Of a stretch of DNA of 40,172 nucleotides, positions 12,516-25,442 are shown piece by piece. A program made the position numbers and the translations under genes. The stretch is from Silene noctiflora (Eukaryota > Streptophyta > Magnoliopsida > Caryophyllales > Caryophyllaceae): assembly GCA_009801015.1 (NCBI GenBank), contig VHZZ01008540.1:5739-45910 (forward strand). The letters run 5' to 3'. The stretch's first letter is position 1. Each line of letters begins with the position of its first letter. The notes beneath the pieces were generated by a model, which did no database searches, had not been told where the DNA came from, and saw only the letters and a list, made by a program, of their open reading frames with translations.

Positions 12516-14635
12516 TTTTGTGTGTCTGAATAAATCTGCTGGCTGCCTTGATAATAATGTTGTTGTGCTTTTTCTTTTCTGAGCAGCTCACAGAGAGAGA
12601 GAGAGAGGAAGAGGAGGAGAGGTTACAAAATGAGGCTTTTAAGTTTGAGGGCAATTTCATTAGTCAGGTCAAATTTACGGCTGTCTCTGTCTTTATACTC
12701 CCTTCTTTCATTTCTTTCTAAATTATATCCGTCTTAAATCGAAATGTGTCAAATTGATAAATGAAAAAAAAAAAAAAAAAATTATAAAAAATGGCAAACT
12801 CTTATTTTATCTAACATAATATTTGACTCGCCTTTTATACAAAAAAATGATTATATAAATAATTACTTTTAAATCCGAAAAGACTATAAGTTCCTTCAAT
12901 TTGCTTTATCTCACTGTATTTATTTATTATTTGTGATTTTTTTCTTTATCTACTTTTATTTTTTTAAAGGCGAAATCCTGGAAACGTTTCGTCAACATTA
13001 AACTAGGTTATTTTTAGCAGATTTAGGTCTTTAAAAGGATATTGTGATGGTGTACTTTGGCCTTGATTACTTATAATATGTTATTCCACCCAGCAAATTG
13101 TGATCTGCAATAATCGATTTAACAATGAATTGACATTTGTATACTCTAAAATAAATACGTTTCAATTTTCAAGTAATGATGCTTTCTACGTGTTTGTAAC
13201 ATCCCTTTTACCCCGCCAAGGTAATAGGGAGTGCCATCATCTCGATTTTCCGAGACAGTGAATCAAAACTCCGATTAAGTGACATTTTATTAAGATACGT
13301 GTTTAGTGAATTACATAAGTGAGAGATAAAAAATACAAAATATCTCAACTACTACGATCATCTAATGAAATCTACGTCTATTATCTCATGAATACTTAAC
13401 TCGACTCCAATATATGTGACTCGGCCCGTGTCCCGCTCGATACTAAGCTCGAACTTGTACTCAAACTACTCCCATATGACCGAAAATATCATATAGATTA
13501 TCACAGGATACTCCAATTAAAGTAGGTAGCAATTTGCACATTACCAACACACGTCAGNTACAATAATACCAATGCTCATGAGATGACATGTGATTATGAA
13601 TATGCAATAATGCAACAATGAAGCACACGAGTCATAAGCCTCCTCCCCCACAAATCCACATCAATCTCAAATCCGGTGACGGCATCGCAACACCGCCACC
13701 AAACAGCCGGACCACGGCCCGTAAAACAGGTCGTGGGACGCATCTGAAGTACCGAACTCGGGCGCTAATCATACCGGACGCCTGCCAAACGTCTTGACAC
13801 CACACGAGTCCCTCCGCCCTCAAGCCATAAATGTGCACGTCCTCCTTGGAGTGGGAAACTTCAAGGAGCGACCCGAGCGTAAGACGGTCTCCCGGATCGC
13901 CTTACGTCTCCTCAACAACACTCAACACAACAACTCCGCCAACCATCCACCAATCATCACATATTTCACAATATGCAACATAATATGCCAAATATGCAAC
14001 TTTCACATGAAATGTGAATCTCAACATACCAAAAACACATTTGGGATGTCCACAGTTGTATACCGATTCATGGACGAATGAGAAAAAGAGGGAACTACTG
14101 CCTCTCGTGAAGGATTTTCAAGGGGAGTTCCCGAGAGAGTAGAAGATAATTGTGTGAAGAGGGGTGAACCTTCATGTAAGCCCACGATTTGGGATGGAAA
14201 AATTGCACAGTCCTCCCAAGCTTCAAGTTTTCGTAATCCTCGAGAGTAAGATGATTTGGAATAAAGAAGTTGTCTTATATTGAGAGACTCCAAACGACTC
14301 TTCTCTTAATATATAAAAAATGTGTTGTTTTCATAAAATTATTACCAAACAATACTATCCGTTTTAAACACAAGACTAAGACATGGTGAGTACTAAACAA
14401 ATTATATGTTATCTTAACTTAAACAAACCCACCTAAATTTTAATAATTTTGGAAAATTAGACCCATTATTTATTTAGGCTGAAATTTGAGAGGAGACATG
14501 AGATAATGAGATTTTAGTAAAGCGACCCTATAACGTAAGTTGGGTCATTAAATAAAGATAAGAGAATGAATGATTGAATTGAGAGCAATGAGAAGCCATT
14601 TTTGTCAATAATCAAAGCATTTAACAGAGACAGAA
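12516..14635. promoter_or_regulatory. Divergent intergenic region between GIP1-like and TMEM245-like genes
   Basis: The two start codons face away from each other across 2.1 kb. The GIP1-like side holds a short GA run (about 12592-12606), probably in the leader or core promoter, and an A run near 12764-12780. The TMEM245-like side is AT-rich with no decisive TATA box. The middle is occupied by a separate transposon-like block (13195 to about 14330). No gene is visible here; the ~90-codon frames at 13632-14293 lie inside that block and show no domain. Confidence 0.55.
13195..14330. mobile_element. Transposon- or LTR-like block of unusual composition
   Basis: The block opens TGTAACATCCCTTTTACCCC, which resembles the TGTAACACCC start of many plant gypsy-type LTRs. 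Its centre (about 13640-13930) is clearly GC-rich and CpG-rich against AT-rich surroundings. It contains GTAAGACGGTCTCCCGGA, reminiscent of short plant repeat hairpins. No reverse transcriptase, integrase or gag was found, and the right edge does not show a clean CA end. It could be a solo LTR, a truncated element or another repeat. Base 13558 is N. Confidence 0.4.
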
Positions 14636-17600
14636 ATGGACCTTGTCCCATACTCAGACCCACACCAAACTTCCTCAACCTCCACCCCACCTTGGCACGA
14701 AATGTTCCGATCAGCTTCCGTACGCAAACCCACCGACCCACCACCACCATCAGACGCCGCCCCATCACCATCTGAACCCTCTTCATCGCTCTCCACCGAC
14801 CCTCAAGTACGACTTGCCATGTACATAGCTATGGCCCACGCTTTCCTCCTCTTCACAATCCTAACTGTTTACGGCGTTTTCAGGCTCCTTGAAGCCTACC
14901 TCCGTCCTCTTCAATGGGCTGTCTTGTGCTCCATTCCATTGCGTGGGATCCAACAAACCCTCGTCTCCTTTTGGACACACCCTCTTCAATTGGGCCTCAC
15001 TGAGACCATGCTTGCTATCCCTGTTTCCGTTTTCCGGGTTTTTGTTGGCACCATTGTCGACATTAAAGCTCTTCTTTTCAGGGTTCTTCTTCGTCGTAAG
15101 CCTACTGGTAATAATCATCATTTCCATTTCCGTCTCAATAATTTCTTTACCTTTAATCAAAAGATGATCCGTAATTCTAGGGGCTGCATATGTACTCTAC
15201 TTAATACAATACCTTCATCAAGTTTCAAACTTTTGACTCCATTTTTCATTGCAATGTGTAGGCAACAAAATGATCAAGAGGAAGAAGACTAGAACTGGGT
15301 TTTCCAAGTTGTTGCGTTGGTTGTTATCATTTAGTGTATTTGTTCTTGTTTATGAGAGATTTGGCTTGTTTGGGGCTGTTGTAATCTTGGCTTTTGGGTT
15401 TATGTTCAGTGCCAATACTGTCGACTCTACTATGGAAACTGTTTCCAATTTCCGAAGTCACAGCTTTAGGAGAAGCAGGATGACCGCCTTTTTTACAAGG
15501 GGGATATTGAAGAGGTTGGAGACACTTGTTGCTGTGGGATTGATAGTTGTCATGATTGTCGGATTTTTGGCTTGCGTTATGTTCTTTTCGTATAAGATTG
15601 GTGTTGAGGGTAGGGATGCTGTGTTTGCATTGAAGTCTCATGTGGAGGAGAATAATTATGCTGAGAAAATAGGGATTAAAAAGTGGATGGATGACAATGA
15701 TGTGCCTGGGATGGTTGATAAGTACAGCACTAAGATTTATGATACTGTTTCCGACCAGATTGATGGATTGGCAATGCAGTATAATATGACAGAGTTTGTC
15801 ACTGGGATTAAGCATTTTGTTATCAAGCCAGCTAATGAATCATTGCATTCCACTGAATTAATGTCTCCTTCCCCTTATACTGAGAAGCTTATTAGTTTGA
15901 GGGCAAAGTTTAAGGACAGGGCATGGGGGGATATCTATACCGATCTCGATGACATTGTCAGGGAGCTGATTTCCAGCAGAGTTGATTTGGTTGAGAAGGT
16001 TAAAGGGTTTGCTATACAAGGACTTGATGTTGGCCAGCGTGTGTTTTCAAGCAGTAAGTCTGTTCTTGGCGGAGGCGCTAAGTTTATGTTCACAATTGTT
16101 GCCTCAATCCTTTCTGGAGCAGCTGGCTTTATTAACTTTATATCACAATCCATGGTGTTCTTTTGGGTTTTGTATTATCTTATAACATCAGACTCAGGAG
16201 GAGTCACGGATCAGGTGATGCACTTGCTTCCTATTTCGACTGCTACAAGAACCCGGTGTGTTGAAGTTATCGACAAGGCGATCTCTGGTGTTATGCTTGC
16301 CACTGCAGAAGTTGCGTTTGTACAGGGTTGTTTGACTTGGCTTCTTTTTAGGCTATTCTCAATTCATTTCGTGTACATGTCAACATTGCTTGCATTCGTT
16401 AGCCCTTTATTGCCACTTTTTCCAACTTGTTTGGCAACAATTCCAGCAGCTGTACAGCTTCTTTTAGAGGGTAAATATATATTGGCCATATGTTTATCAG
16501 TAATTCATTTAGTGCTCTTGGAATACGGAGCATCCGAAATCCTGGAAGATATACCAGGTCACAGTGCATACCTTACTGGGCTTAGCATTATTGGTGGAAT
16601 GACATTGTTCCCGTCTGCATTGGAGGTATTCCGCTACTGCAATTTTGTTTATGGTTTATACTGTTGTTTGGTTGTTCCTGATCAATTTCTCCGTTACTAT
16701 TTATATATGCAAGTCACATCTTTATATCACAAATATATATCATGCTGCATAAGGGGCTTTTGGCATATTTGAGCGTATCACAATCCTTGGGATACGGGGA
16801 TAGGAGGAAGCAATAGCAAAGATGAGTGAGGTTTTTGTTTTTCTTTGCGTTGAATAATAGCCGTTGATAGATGAACAAGGGAAGGGAAGGTTATAGGAGG
16901 GGTCCAATTTCCCCTTTTCAAGGATCACTTAGATTTGGGGTAATTGTTACAGGAGTATTGAAGCTCATAACTAAGGCATAAAGTGATGGTGGTGAAGGGA
17001 GGATGAAGTGTCGGGTGGGGGCCGTGAGGTAGAGGGCGGGGAGGTGGGATTATTTCTCCCATACGAGTGTACCTAGGAGGGAGGGAGGTAACTGTTACCT
17101 CTGTAACGGTGTAGTTGTTAGCCTATCTTCATCTCCTTCCTCTCTCTATAGAGCACCTCTACTTTCATTGGTAAAGTTACAATTACCCTCGAGAAATTGA
17201 AATCTTCATTTAGTGGTTGGTAGAATGACCATGTGCTACTTTGATTGCTTCCCTTTTACCTCTTCTCCTTTTCTTTCCTCTACTGGTTTCCAACATATGA
17301 GATGCCACTCTTATTGTGATTAGAATGGAGGGATAAGAGAGAAAGTAGCAAACAATGAGAGTGGCATCTCATGCCCTCTCGCCCCTCTTTCTCTCTTATC
17401 CCTCCATCCAAATTAGGACTTGGGATTTTACTTTCAGCGACAAATATCAGTTGGAATTCCGAAATTTTGACATACCAGGTGACTTAACTGTCGGTGCACA
17501 ATAATGAGATACAATGATGCCCATGATCTTTCATTATTGCATTTCTTTGTGAGCATGGTCACTGATATTACTGTCTGGAACTTTTCTCGTGTCATCCAGG

Positions 17601-17698
17601 GAGCAATAATGGGACCTCTGATTACGACTGTTGTGATAGCTTTGAAGGACTTATATACTGAATTTGTTCTGAATGAACCCAAGGAAAAGAACAAGTAG
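14636..17698 (+). CDS. TMEM245-like / AI-2E transporter-family membrane protein
   Basis: Three exons, 14636-15107, 15262-16625 and 17600-17698, join in phase to 644 aa. From memory this is close to the length of the Arabidopsis homologue At5g55960. The N-terminus is polar and Pro/Ser-rich (residues 1-55). The first membrane segment is ~60-82, followed by [18 protein letters not shown], which is typical of the family. Several further hydrophobic segments follow, among them [35 protein letters not shown] and [18 protein letters not shown]. The C-terminal half carries the AI-2E/PerM-like core ending [22 protein letters not shown], and the tail is NEPKEKNK. The family is poorly characterised: an integral membrane protein, possibly a transporter, with substrate unknown. 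Transcribed divergently from the GIP1-like gene. Intron 2 (974 nt) is repeat-rich. Confidence 0.9.
17297..17407. repeat. Interlocked inverted repeats (order A-B-A'-B') in TMEM245-like intron 2
   Basis: Arm A (17297-17311, ATGAGATGCCACTCT) is perfectly complementary to A' (17358-17372) and extends further with one mismatch. Arm B (17325-17345, starting ATGGAGGGATAAGAGAG) is perfectly complementary over 21 bp to B' (17387-17407). The arms alternate rather than nest, so both helices cannot form as simple hairpins, although each can form alone. Confidence 0.9.
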
Positions 17699-19325
17699 AA
17701 TGTTATCCTACTCGGTTACATTCCAGTTTATGGTTGTGTTCGAAAGTGACAGTCTTGTGTACATGGCAATTCTCGACTCAGGTTGCTGGACATTACTGAT
17801 ATCCCAGCTATTCTTGGCAGCGTATTTGAAGGAGGCTTCTGTAGACTGTCCTGTTCATAATTCTTACGTTGATTGTTATTGCGATTTGCGACAAAGTTGT
17901 ATAAAATCATTTGTCATGATTGGAAAGTTGAACTTTCAAGTTTATTTTGTATATTTTATTGAAGCGTTTTTTGGTGACTTGATTAAAAAATCTATTTTAT
18001 TTTTATACTCCGTAATAATTAACTGTAACGAAAGCAGATGTGTGTATGTGAGTGGTCCTTCTAACAATATTAGGGAGTATATTTATTTACTTACTTGCTG
18101 ATGAGTATGATTTGGTGCCAAGATTATTGTTTTACAAGGTTTTGTCTGTTAGAGGAATTCGAGTCTTCATTTCCTTTCAATGCTCCAAATTGAGATAGGA
18201 GGCAAGCAAAACTCATATTTTGTACCTGTTCCACAAAAATAATACGAGTAATAATCCAGTAAGTCTTGCTTAGAACGCAATATTCGTCTTAAATGCTATT
18301 CACTTTGTTGTAATAAAGACAAAAATTTTGGCATTTTCTAGACAACTTGCCATGTAATTTGGTATGTATAAAACCCATCTTAAAATTAAAAGACGGATAG
18401 TAAAAGTCTTACATGAGAATTTGTGATAATAATGAGAAGAAACTTGCCATTGAGATTGATGGCAGTACAAGTTCTCAAAACCATACACTTTAATTATGCA
18501 ATCGTTATTAAGTAAAAATTGGTTTAATCACCACTCCATAAAACGACTTTCTAAAATAGTACTCTAATAATAATATGAATCTTTTTTATAATCGACAGAT
18601 AGGTCAAATGATGCATGAATCCACCCTTCACCCTATCACTCAGGGCGGGTACTATTTCTTATATCTGTACCCACAAGAACCTTGCCCAATCCAACTAGAG
18701 CGAATGCAAGACAATGCACACTTGCTCCCTCTAATGATCAGTGTTAACCAAAGCTGAATATCAAAGATCAAAAAGAGTAAAAACGGGATAGACGTAGACA
18801 TGTAGTACACTAATACTCCGTACTGCACAACTTACTACGGAGTATTATGCTATTATGTAGCATGTACTCTTAAACACTCAACCAATAATCACTACCACCC
18901 TACTTCTAACCAAACAATGAAGCTCTTCTCCACCAATTTCCCTCCGATTTACTCCATCCAAACAAGGCCTAAACCATGTACTTTGCACTCTAAAGTAGTA
19001 CACCAATAAACTACGGAGTAATCAGCTAATAAGAACAACTATACTAAAGCGGCATAAAAAAAAAAAAAAAACAGTTTCGACAAATTATAACCACCAAGCA
19101 CACCACTGATTAGCAGCCACTAGTCAATTACATTACGACACACACAAGTAGAAGACAACCTAAAGCACATTCATTTGCAGAGGTACAGAATCAGGCAACG
19201 ATATGTTAAAAAGGATTTTGTCCAACAACACTTTTCATGCCACAAAATAAGGGAAGTTCATAGTTTCATTACATTGTTCAGTATCTTTTTTTTTCTCCTT
19301 TCCCCAAACAGGGTTATATACCACT
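17699..19325. other. Convergent 3' intergenic region, TMEM245-like / CWC15
   Basis: The flanking genes point toward each other, so both ends hold 3' UTR and polyadenylation sequence. The 17673-18101 frame is not a gene; it starts inside the TMEM245-like last exon in another frame. An A run lies at about 19056-19071. TACTCCGTA-type repeat ends occur near 18006 and 19011 and as a perfect palindrome at 18811-18847. No other gene is visible. Confidence 0.6.
18811..18847. repeat. Short perfect inverted repeat, TACTCCGTA type
   Basis: TAATACTCCGTA (18811-18822) is an exact reverse complement of TACGGAGTATTA (18836-18847), with a 13-bp spacer. The size and ends suggest a minimal MITE remnant or short hairpin. 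Similar half-sites lie near 18006, 19011 and 31704. Confidence 0.85.
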
Positions 19326-22300
19326 CTACTTCATGTATTTCTGTAGAAATTTCCGGTGGAAATCACTACGAATCGTGTCATTGATAAATCGTTTAGCTAG
19401 CTTTGTCTCACCACGAGCTTGGTTCTTGAATACAACGTCATCATCCCACCTGCACCACATACAAGGAAAAACTTGGGCATAAGAAACTCGTACTTTCACT
19501 TGGAGAAAAGGAAAAAAACCATTACTGTTGAGATAGTTTATCACGCCTTGCCTTGAATAAAGGTATTTGTCGGGGAAAGAAACTCGTAACACTCATTCAA
19601 AATTTCTACTACCTATTTTGTTCTCACGACCTCATTCTTTGCAATTCCTTATTGAAAGAAAACAACCTCTATGTGGGGGTATGATGGTTTCAGCAAAATA
19701 TATTATCAACGAGCTAACCTTCTTTTGACATTGAAGTTGGTGGGATTATTAATATTAAGCAGTGGGTTTCCTCTAATAAGTTCTGCTTCCTTGGTTTTCA
19801 GCTCTTCTTCTTGCTGTTGTCTTTCCTGCATTTATTGAATGTGTCAAAAACATTACCACATAAAAAGATAATTGACATGGATCAAATCTAGTTATACCAC
19901 ATCCAAACTTAAAAAATGGATTCATCAAAATTTACCTTGCGTGCCATCTCTTCAGCCTTTTCCCTCTTTATCTGTTCAAGCTCAGCTAAAAGAGCTTCGG
20001 TGTCATCCTCGTCATCGTCATCATCATCATCACTAAACAGAAAAGTTAGATAAGACGTAAGTCAATACTTAGCAAAAGTAAGTAGAAAGTGCATAATAAT
20101 GAGCAATAGCTGCATATGAAGGACAGATATCAACCTCAAACCTACTTCCAGAAACAACTATGCTTCCAGCTATGTTGCAAGGACTCTAAGCAGTAAGGGA
20201 CGGGGACAGGATATGTAAATTTCGGTATGCACTCGCAAAGTAAAATTTTAAAGTTTCTAGTTCTAGTACGAGGGCAACAGAACCTAGAACTCTATGTGCA
20301 GAATAGATAGTGATCACCGATTGAAAGCACATAACCAATTCCTTGGATTAATGACAAAAAAGTGACTTGGAGAGAGTGGGATTGCAAAGCTTTGAGAAGG
20401 TTTTCATGTGCCGTACCCCTCTCTTGACTGTTACGGTAAAAAGTGGAGGCAAAAGTTTATCAACTGTGTAACTACCTTTCGTCGTCACTTTTTACATCCA
20501 CATCAGAATCATCAGCATCTACATTTTTCGGAATGAAATCAGCATCCCGTTTTGATCCTGTATAAGATAAAAAGTTCGCTTCAACTTTACAGTTATTTTA
20601 ACTGTATATCCACACCAACCTCACCTAAAATAAAAGGGATCCGGACAAACCTTCTAAGAGAAATGGGCCTCCCTTTCTACGATCTCTGTCCTCTGCAAAA
20701 TAAACACAACATACTTTAAGAGCAGGGAAAAGGAGCTTGAACTGGAATTCAAGCAGCACAATGGTCATGAAATATTGCTAAACCAATAACTAAGCACAAA
20801 AGTAAATACCGCAAGCTGTTAACATTCAGTTGTACTTACCGCTAAAGGATTTCCCTTTCGAACCAAAATGTTTACGTTCCCGCTCCTCGAGTTCAGCACG
20901 GAAATCCTTCTTCCGCAGTTCATCTTGTGTCTCCTGGCCATCCTTCCTGAACAGCAATGTAAACGTTAGCAGCCAGAGAAAATATCCGCAGTGCACTGAT
21001 TTTTAAAACCATACCAACAAATAAGAAAATTGAAGATTTCTTCCTAATCTTAATTGTTCATTGCACCGAATTTACATCCAGTCTATCCCACCCCAGCCTT
21101 GACCTCAAATTCGGCTTCCTGTAGATTGCGTGATAGGGTGGGGAAGGTTCAGATGTATGCACCCCTACAGTGCTAGCAACAAAAAAAATACTGTTTTCGA
21201 ATGACCCAATATGAAAACTGCACCAGGAACTAAATCGAATGACTGATGACTGCTACTTGACAAGTTGACAATAAAAAGAATCATATCCAGTTTAGTGAAC
21301 AATTTTGCTTTATTTCATTAGAACCCTGAACCAATGAATAACGAGTTTTTGACTTCATTGAAACGGAAACCTCGGCTTCGCATGATTCAAAAATCACGAT
21401 TTGTAACATAAGAAAACCATAACCGCCAAAAGTCACACATGACTCCTAATCCAAATTAGTCAAAATCAGCCTGAATCTAGTCTACTGTAAGCGTAGCTGG
21501 TTGAATGGCTTCTAGCCAAGCAAAATTGGTCTATAACCATGTACCCCGTAACTCCATAATTATAGAACTACCCAGAAGTGAGAATGCTAGCTCTAGGAAA
21601 ATTACAGATTTATTTTTCTCCTTTAAATGGTACTCATAATTAATTAGATGCCGCTCAATTGTATTATTGTATTATTTTTCCAGAGTCAAGGATCCTAGTG
21701 ACTAAGTCATCTACAAAGTGTTGAAAAACGGAGCATTCCAGCGCGTGTCAAGAATGTGGACTTGATTTATTGCAGATCTTTTAAGCAAATAAGAAACAGC
21801 CAAGTCGGAGCATGCAGCAACACCAGAAGTCTTAGAGAAACCACAATGCCAAGCGAAAATCTGTATTGCCACAGACTGTCACATAAGGAAGAATACATTC
21901 TAAAAGACACAAGGTGATGCTGCAAGTCTCACGCACACTGGGCAAACACACTGTTTTATTTTTATTTATTCTTTGCAAACAGATTTGTAATTTCAAAAAT
22001 AGGAACTTATGCAACAGTACAGCTTTTTTTGGATTTTAAAGAAGGTTAAATGTGTAATTGAATAAAAGCTGAGTATACTGGGGAAAAGGGACTGGTATAA
22101 TAAAGAACTAAATACGAAATAAAAATAAAAATGGAGAGTGCTGAATAGCCAAGGAGCAAGTAAGGTATCTCAAGGCATTTTGGCTAGTGCCTCATCGACC
22201 ATTATGGCCATCGCGTTTTTGTCATGCATGTATCCAAGTGTTGCAACTGTTTCTAAACCATCATACAATACAAACAACATTTGTGCTCATATTTGACAGG

Positions 22301-22956
22301 TAAGTACTTGAAGATATCGTGTCTACCTTAACGCTTTTTTTCAGGCCACCGATTGCAGTCTTCTTATACAGAAGTTTTTTTTATAAGACAGTTTCGCAAT
22401 AGTTGTCATTAACATTAACCATGGGCGGACTTATGCAAATGAGGTAACAAATGCTTCGTTTCCTATCAAAGTACACTGCATCATCCATCAATGCCTTCAA
22501 GAGCAACGTGAGACTCGTGCATTATTCCACCTTACAAGTCAGTGCATAAACTTATCCTACTTAAAAGTTAAGACAATGATTTCTGTTTGCAATGACTTTT
22601 TGTGAAATGAATTATGTTGACAATTAGATTTGATTTGGTTAAAATCTTTTGGGGTTGAAATAAGTTTACGCATTAAGTATAGAGGCATTTGGCTATGAGA
22701 AAACAAAAGGCACGCAAATAAACACCAGTATGCAGTACTAGACTATGAGAAAACGAAAAAGAATGAGTGCAAAGATGAGCATACATGTTATTTGATCAAG
22801 TTAAATTATGATTGAATAGCATTACCTGGGCTTTAGAGATGTATGAGCTGCAAGATCCCTAGAAGAATACTTTTGAGACGGGCCGAAAATCCTTGTACCA
22901 CCTTGCTCGTTTCCACCTTTTGCTGGTGCCCAAGTTGGTCGAGCTGCAGTCGTCAT
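19326..22956 (-). CDS. CWC15: Spliceosome-associated protein CWC15 (Cwf15/Cwc15 family)
   Basis: Seven coding exons, read right to left: 22826-22956, 20840-20946, 20651-20692, 20476-20557, 19936-20032, 19719-19825 and 19326-19449. Phases agree and give 229 aa, the usual length for this family. The conserved N-terminus is [15 protein letters not shown]. The middle has an [20 protein letters not shown] basic/acidic helix, an acidic run of seven aspartates and a following charged coiled segment. The C-terminus carries the family block [12 protein letters not shown] and ends [17 protein letters not shown]15 belongs to the Prp19/NineTeen-associated part of the active spliceosome, so a nuclear role in pre-mRNA splicing is expected. 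Intron 1 is 1,879 nt and shows no gene inside it. The gene converges on the TMEM245-like gene. Confidence 0.96.
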
Positions 22957-25442
22957 TCTATTTCACTGATAAAAGTATCTGCCACCAATTAATCGTATTA
23001 CAACCAAAACGACGGCATCGGATCGAATCAGATAAGAAACAACAACAAAAACAAAAGAAATCACAAGTTGACAGTTTTGCTGTTTTTTCAATTAATTAAT
23101 AGATACAGATTCAAGAAAAGGAGAGCGAAATAAAGTAATTAAGAGAGATGAAGAGATACCTGAGAAAGTAAGGGAAGGTGGGGTTGGGAAATTGATGGGA
23201 CGAAATTAGGGTTTGGAAGGAATCCCTTTTGATGGCAACTGCAACTACTGGAAATCACAACCAAAAACACGACTATTAATCATATTGAAATTATTATAAG
23301 CCGGCAGTTTTGGTGTTCCTTCAATTAATCGTATTGAAATTCCTAAGAAATAATCAATTGGAAACTATAAACGAAGCCAAAAAAATGGTTCGTGATAAAC
23401 AAGATGGCAGATAATTTACCTTGAATTGGAGGAATTGATGAATTATGAAGCACCGGAAATCCGCGATAGAAAATTGAGTGATGGAGTGAAACCCTAGAAA
23501 TGGGGGATTTTTAACCAAGAGAGATGTGTAACTTTGTTTTTAGACCAGGAATAAAGGACAAGCGCGATACTACCTATCTTATGTACTTCGTACCTCAGTA
23601 TTTTTTATTTTTCTAATTGGGTTAGAGTCGGTGTGGTCAATCGAGTGCTCGATGTGTTTCATCTTCGGGTTGAGTTGCTTCGGTTACATAGATGTTCGGG
23701 ATGGGCCGCCTTTCCGTGAAGATGTCTGTTCGACTCAGTTTGGTTGGGTTAAATTATACTGAATTTCTATGTAGTTTTATTAGGGTAATAAATTCCTAAT
23801 TATGGCGTGTTTGAAAAATTATATTTGATCCTTGAATTTGAATTTAGTTCGAATACTATGTTTGATAATGCTAATAAAACTTGGATTCGGATATGGATTT
23901 GTACAAATTCTTATATGTACAACCAAATACAACCCTTGACCTCGTCAATAGGAGTGTTCATAACTGCAAACCGAACTAGTTAAATTCACCAGCTAATTGG
24001 TCAGCCTGTTCACCATAAGTGAATACTAATTTTTCTTAATTGTAGATGCGTGATAATCCAAACGTTACAATTGAATATAGGTTTTTGTTAGCAAGCCGAG
24101 TGGAGTATTCTACTTCTCAGTATGTATGTCTATCCTTTTAAGTACGGATTTGCAACAAATAGTAACTAGTAAATATCATAAGACGTTGAATACGACACAA
24201 GCAAATGCACAAATGTCATTATTTTTGGTGTTGATTTCCCAAATCAGCGCGACATTTAATTTTATCCCTTATTAAGTGTCATCGAGCGACTTGTACGAAA
24301 ATGCTGAAGAACAATCTCCACGGTGTGTGGCCAAGCTAGGCCTTAAACGAGTAACAACTATGGTTTTTTTACTTTTTAGTTTGATAATATGATCGTTGTG
24401 TGACAAGTGTAATATAAGTTTAATATTCGTTCATTTATTGACAATTTAAGGGCAACTTGTTGAAATAAACAAACACTATTTATTTAAGGGGTGGACCCAC
24501 GTTATCCCAAATATAAAAAATACGGTTTTGAAGACGGATTATTGCTACCCAATTATTGTTGAATAATAGATAAGTAAATCTTATTCCACTAAATATATAA
24601 CAAACATCTTGTGGCTTAATGGTAAAGAATTGCAGTGAGAGTAGAGGAGAGTAGGGAGGGGGTTGAATTGGAAGAGGAGGATATTAAATGGAAGGGATGT
24701 GCGTGCAAATGTAGGAGGAGATTTGATGAGGCACGGCGCACGCCTCCCACGAGGGCACATACATTCGATACATTCGATACATTAGACATTGTAAGTTAAG
24801 TTGGTAGGAAGAAGAAGTCAACCCCAAGTCGTAAAACAGCAACAATTCCTCAATTCAAAGGGGTACAGTTGTGATCAAGTTGGGCCCACCCGAAAAGGAC
24901 ATAGAAACCCACGAGGCAAGCATTACTGCATTAGCACTTAGCAGGTCACAAGCCAGCTGGGAAATAAAGGGCTTTTATTAATATTTGTAAATTGCGTCTT
25001 TTATAAAACGGTTTAACTCAATTGATATAAGGGTAGGGTGTATTACAAGTGATATTGGTAATTAATTAAATATTATAGGATTATGATGGGGTTGATTTGA
25101 TTTGGTAAATCTCAAATATTGTGAATGTATGTAATGCAATTGGGTTTGTTACTTTGTACATTTAATTAATTAAATAATATAATTAAATAATATAATACTC
25201 GGTAAAGAGATAAAGAAAGAAAGAAAGAAACAAGGGAGTGGAGGCTCAGTCATGGATCCATGGTCCCTGTGTTGTTTTTAGATAGTATAAAAAAGACAGG
25301 CAAGTGATCTCATTGTAAATCTCATCACATCATCATCGTTTATATCTCCAATCACAAATCTCAATCTCTTTCTATCTTTCTCTCTTTCTCTCTCTTAAAT
25401 CCCCAATTGCAGATTACAGATAAAGTAACCAAGTAAGTAAAT
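22957..25442. promoter_or_regulatory. Divergent intergenic region, CWC15 / farnesyl diphosphate synthase
   Basis: Both genes start outward from this 2.5-kb stretch. The CWC15 side (to about 23510) probably holds its 5' UTR; GGTA donor-like sites on the minus strand around 23160 and 23420 hint at a spliced leader. The middle is AT-rich with no coding signal. The FPS side has an (AAAG)n run near 25212-25229, a 12-bp palindrome CATGGATCCATG near 25252, a TATA box, and a pyrimidine-rich leader (CTTTCTCTCTTTCTCTCTCT, about 25374-25396). Confidence 0.55.
25286..25293 (+). promoter_or_regulatory. TATA box of the FPS gene
   Basis: TATAAAAA lies about 155 bp before the FPS ATG. That predicts a start site near 25318 and a leader of about 125 nt rich in C and T, as is common for plant leaders. 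No experimental start is available. Confidence 0.65.

Noticed and set aside
15327-15815. 162-codon antisense frame
   Set aside because: It lies wholly inside exon 2 of the TMEM245-like gene, which is well supported; no start context or homology seen.
17673-18101. 142-codon plus-strand frame
   Set aside because: It starts inside the last TMEM245-like exon in a different frame and reads through 3' flank with no recognisable domain.
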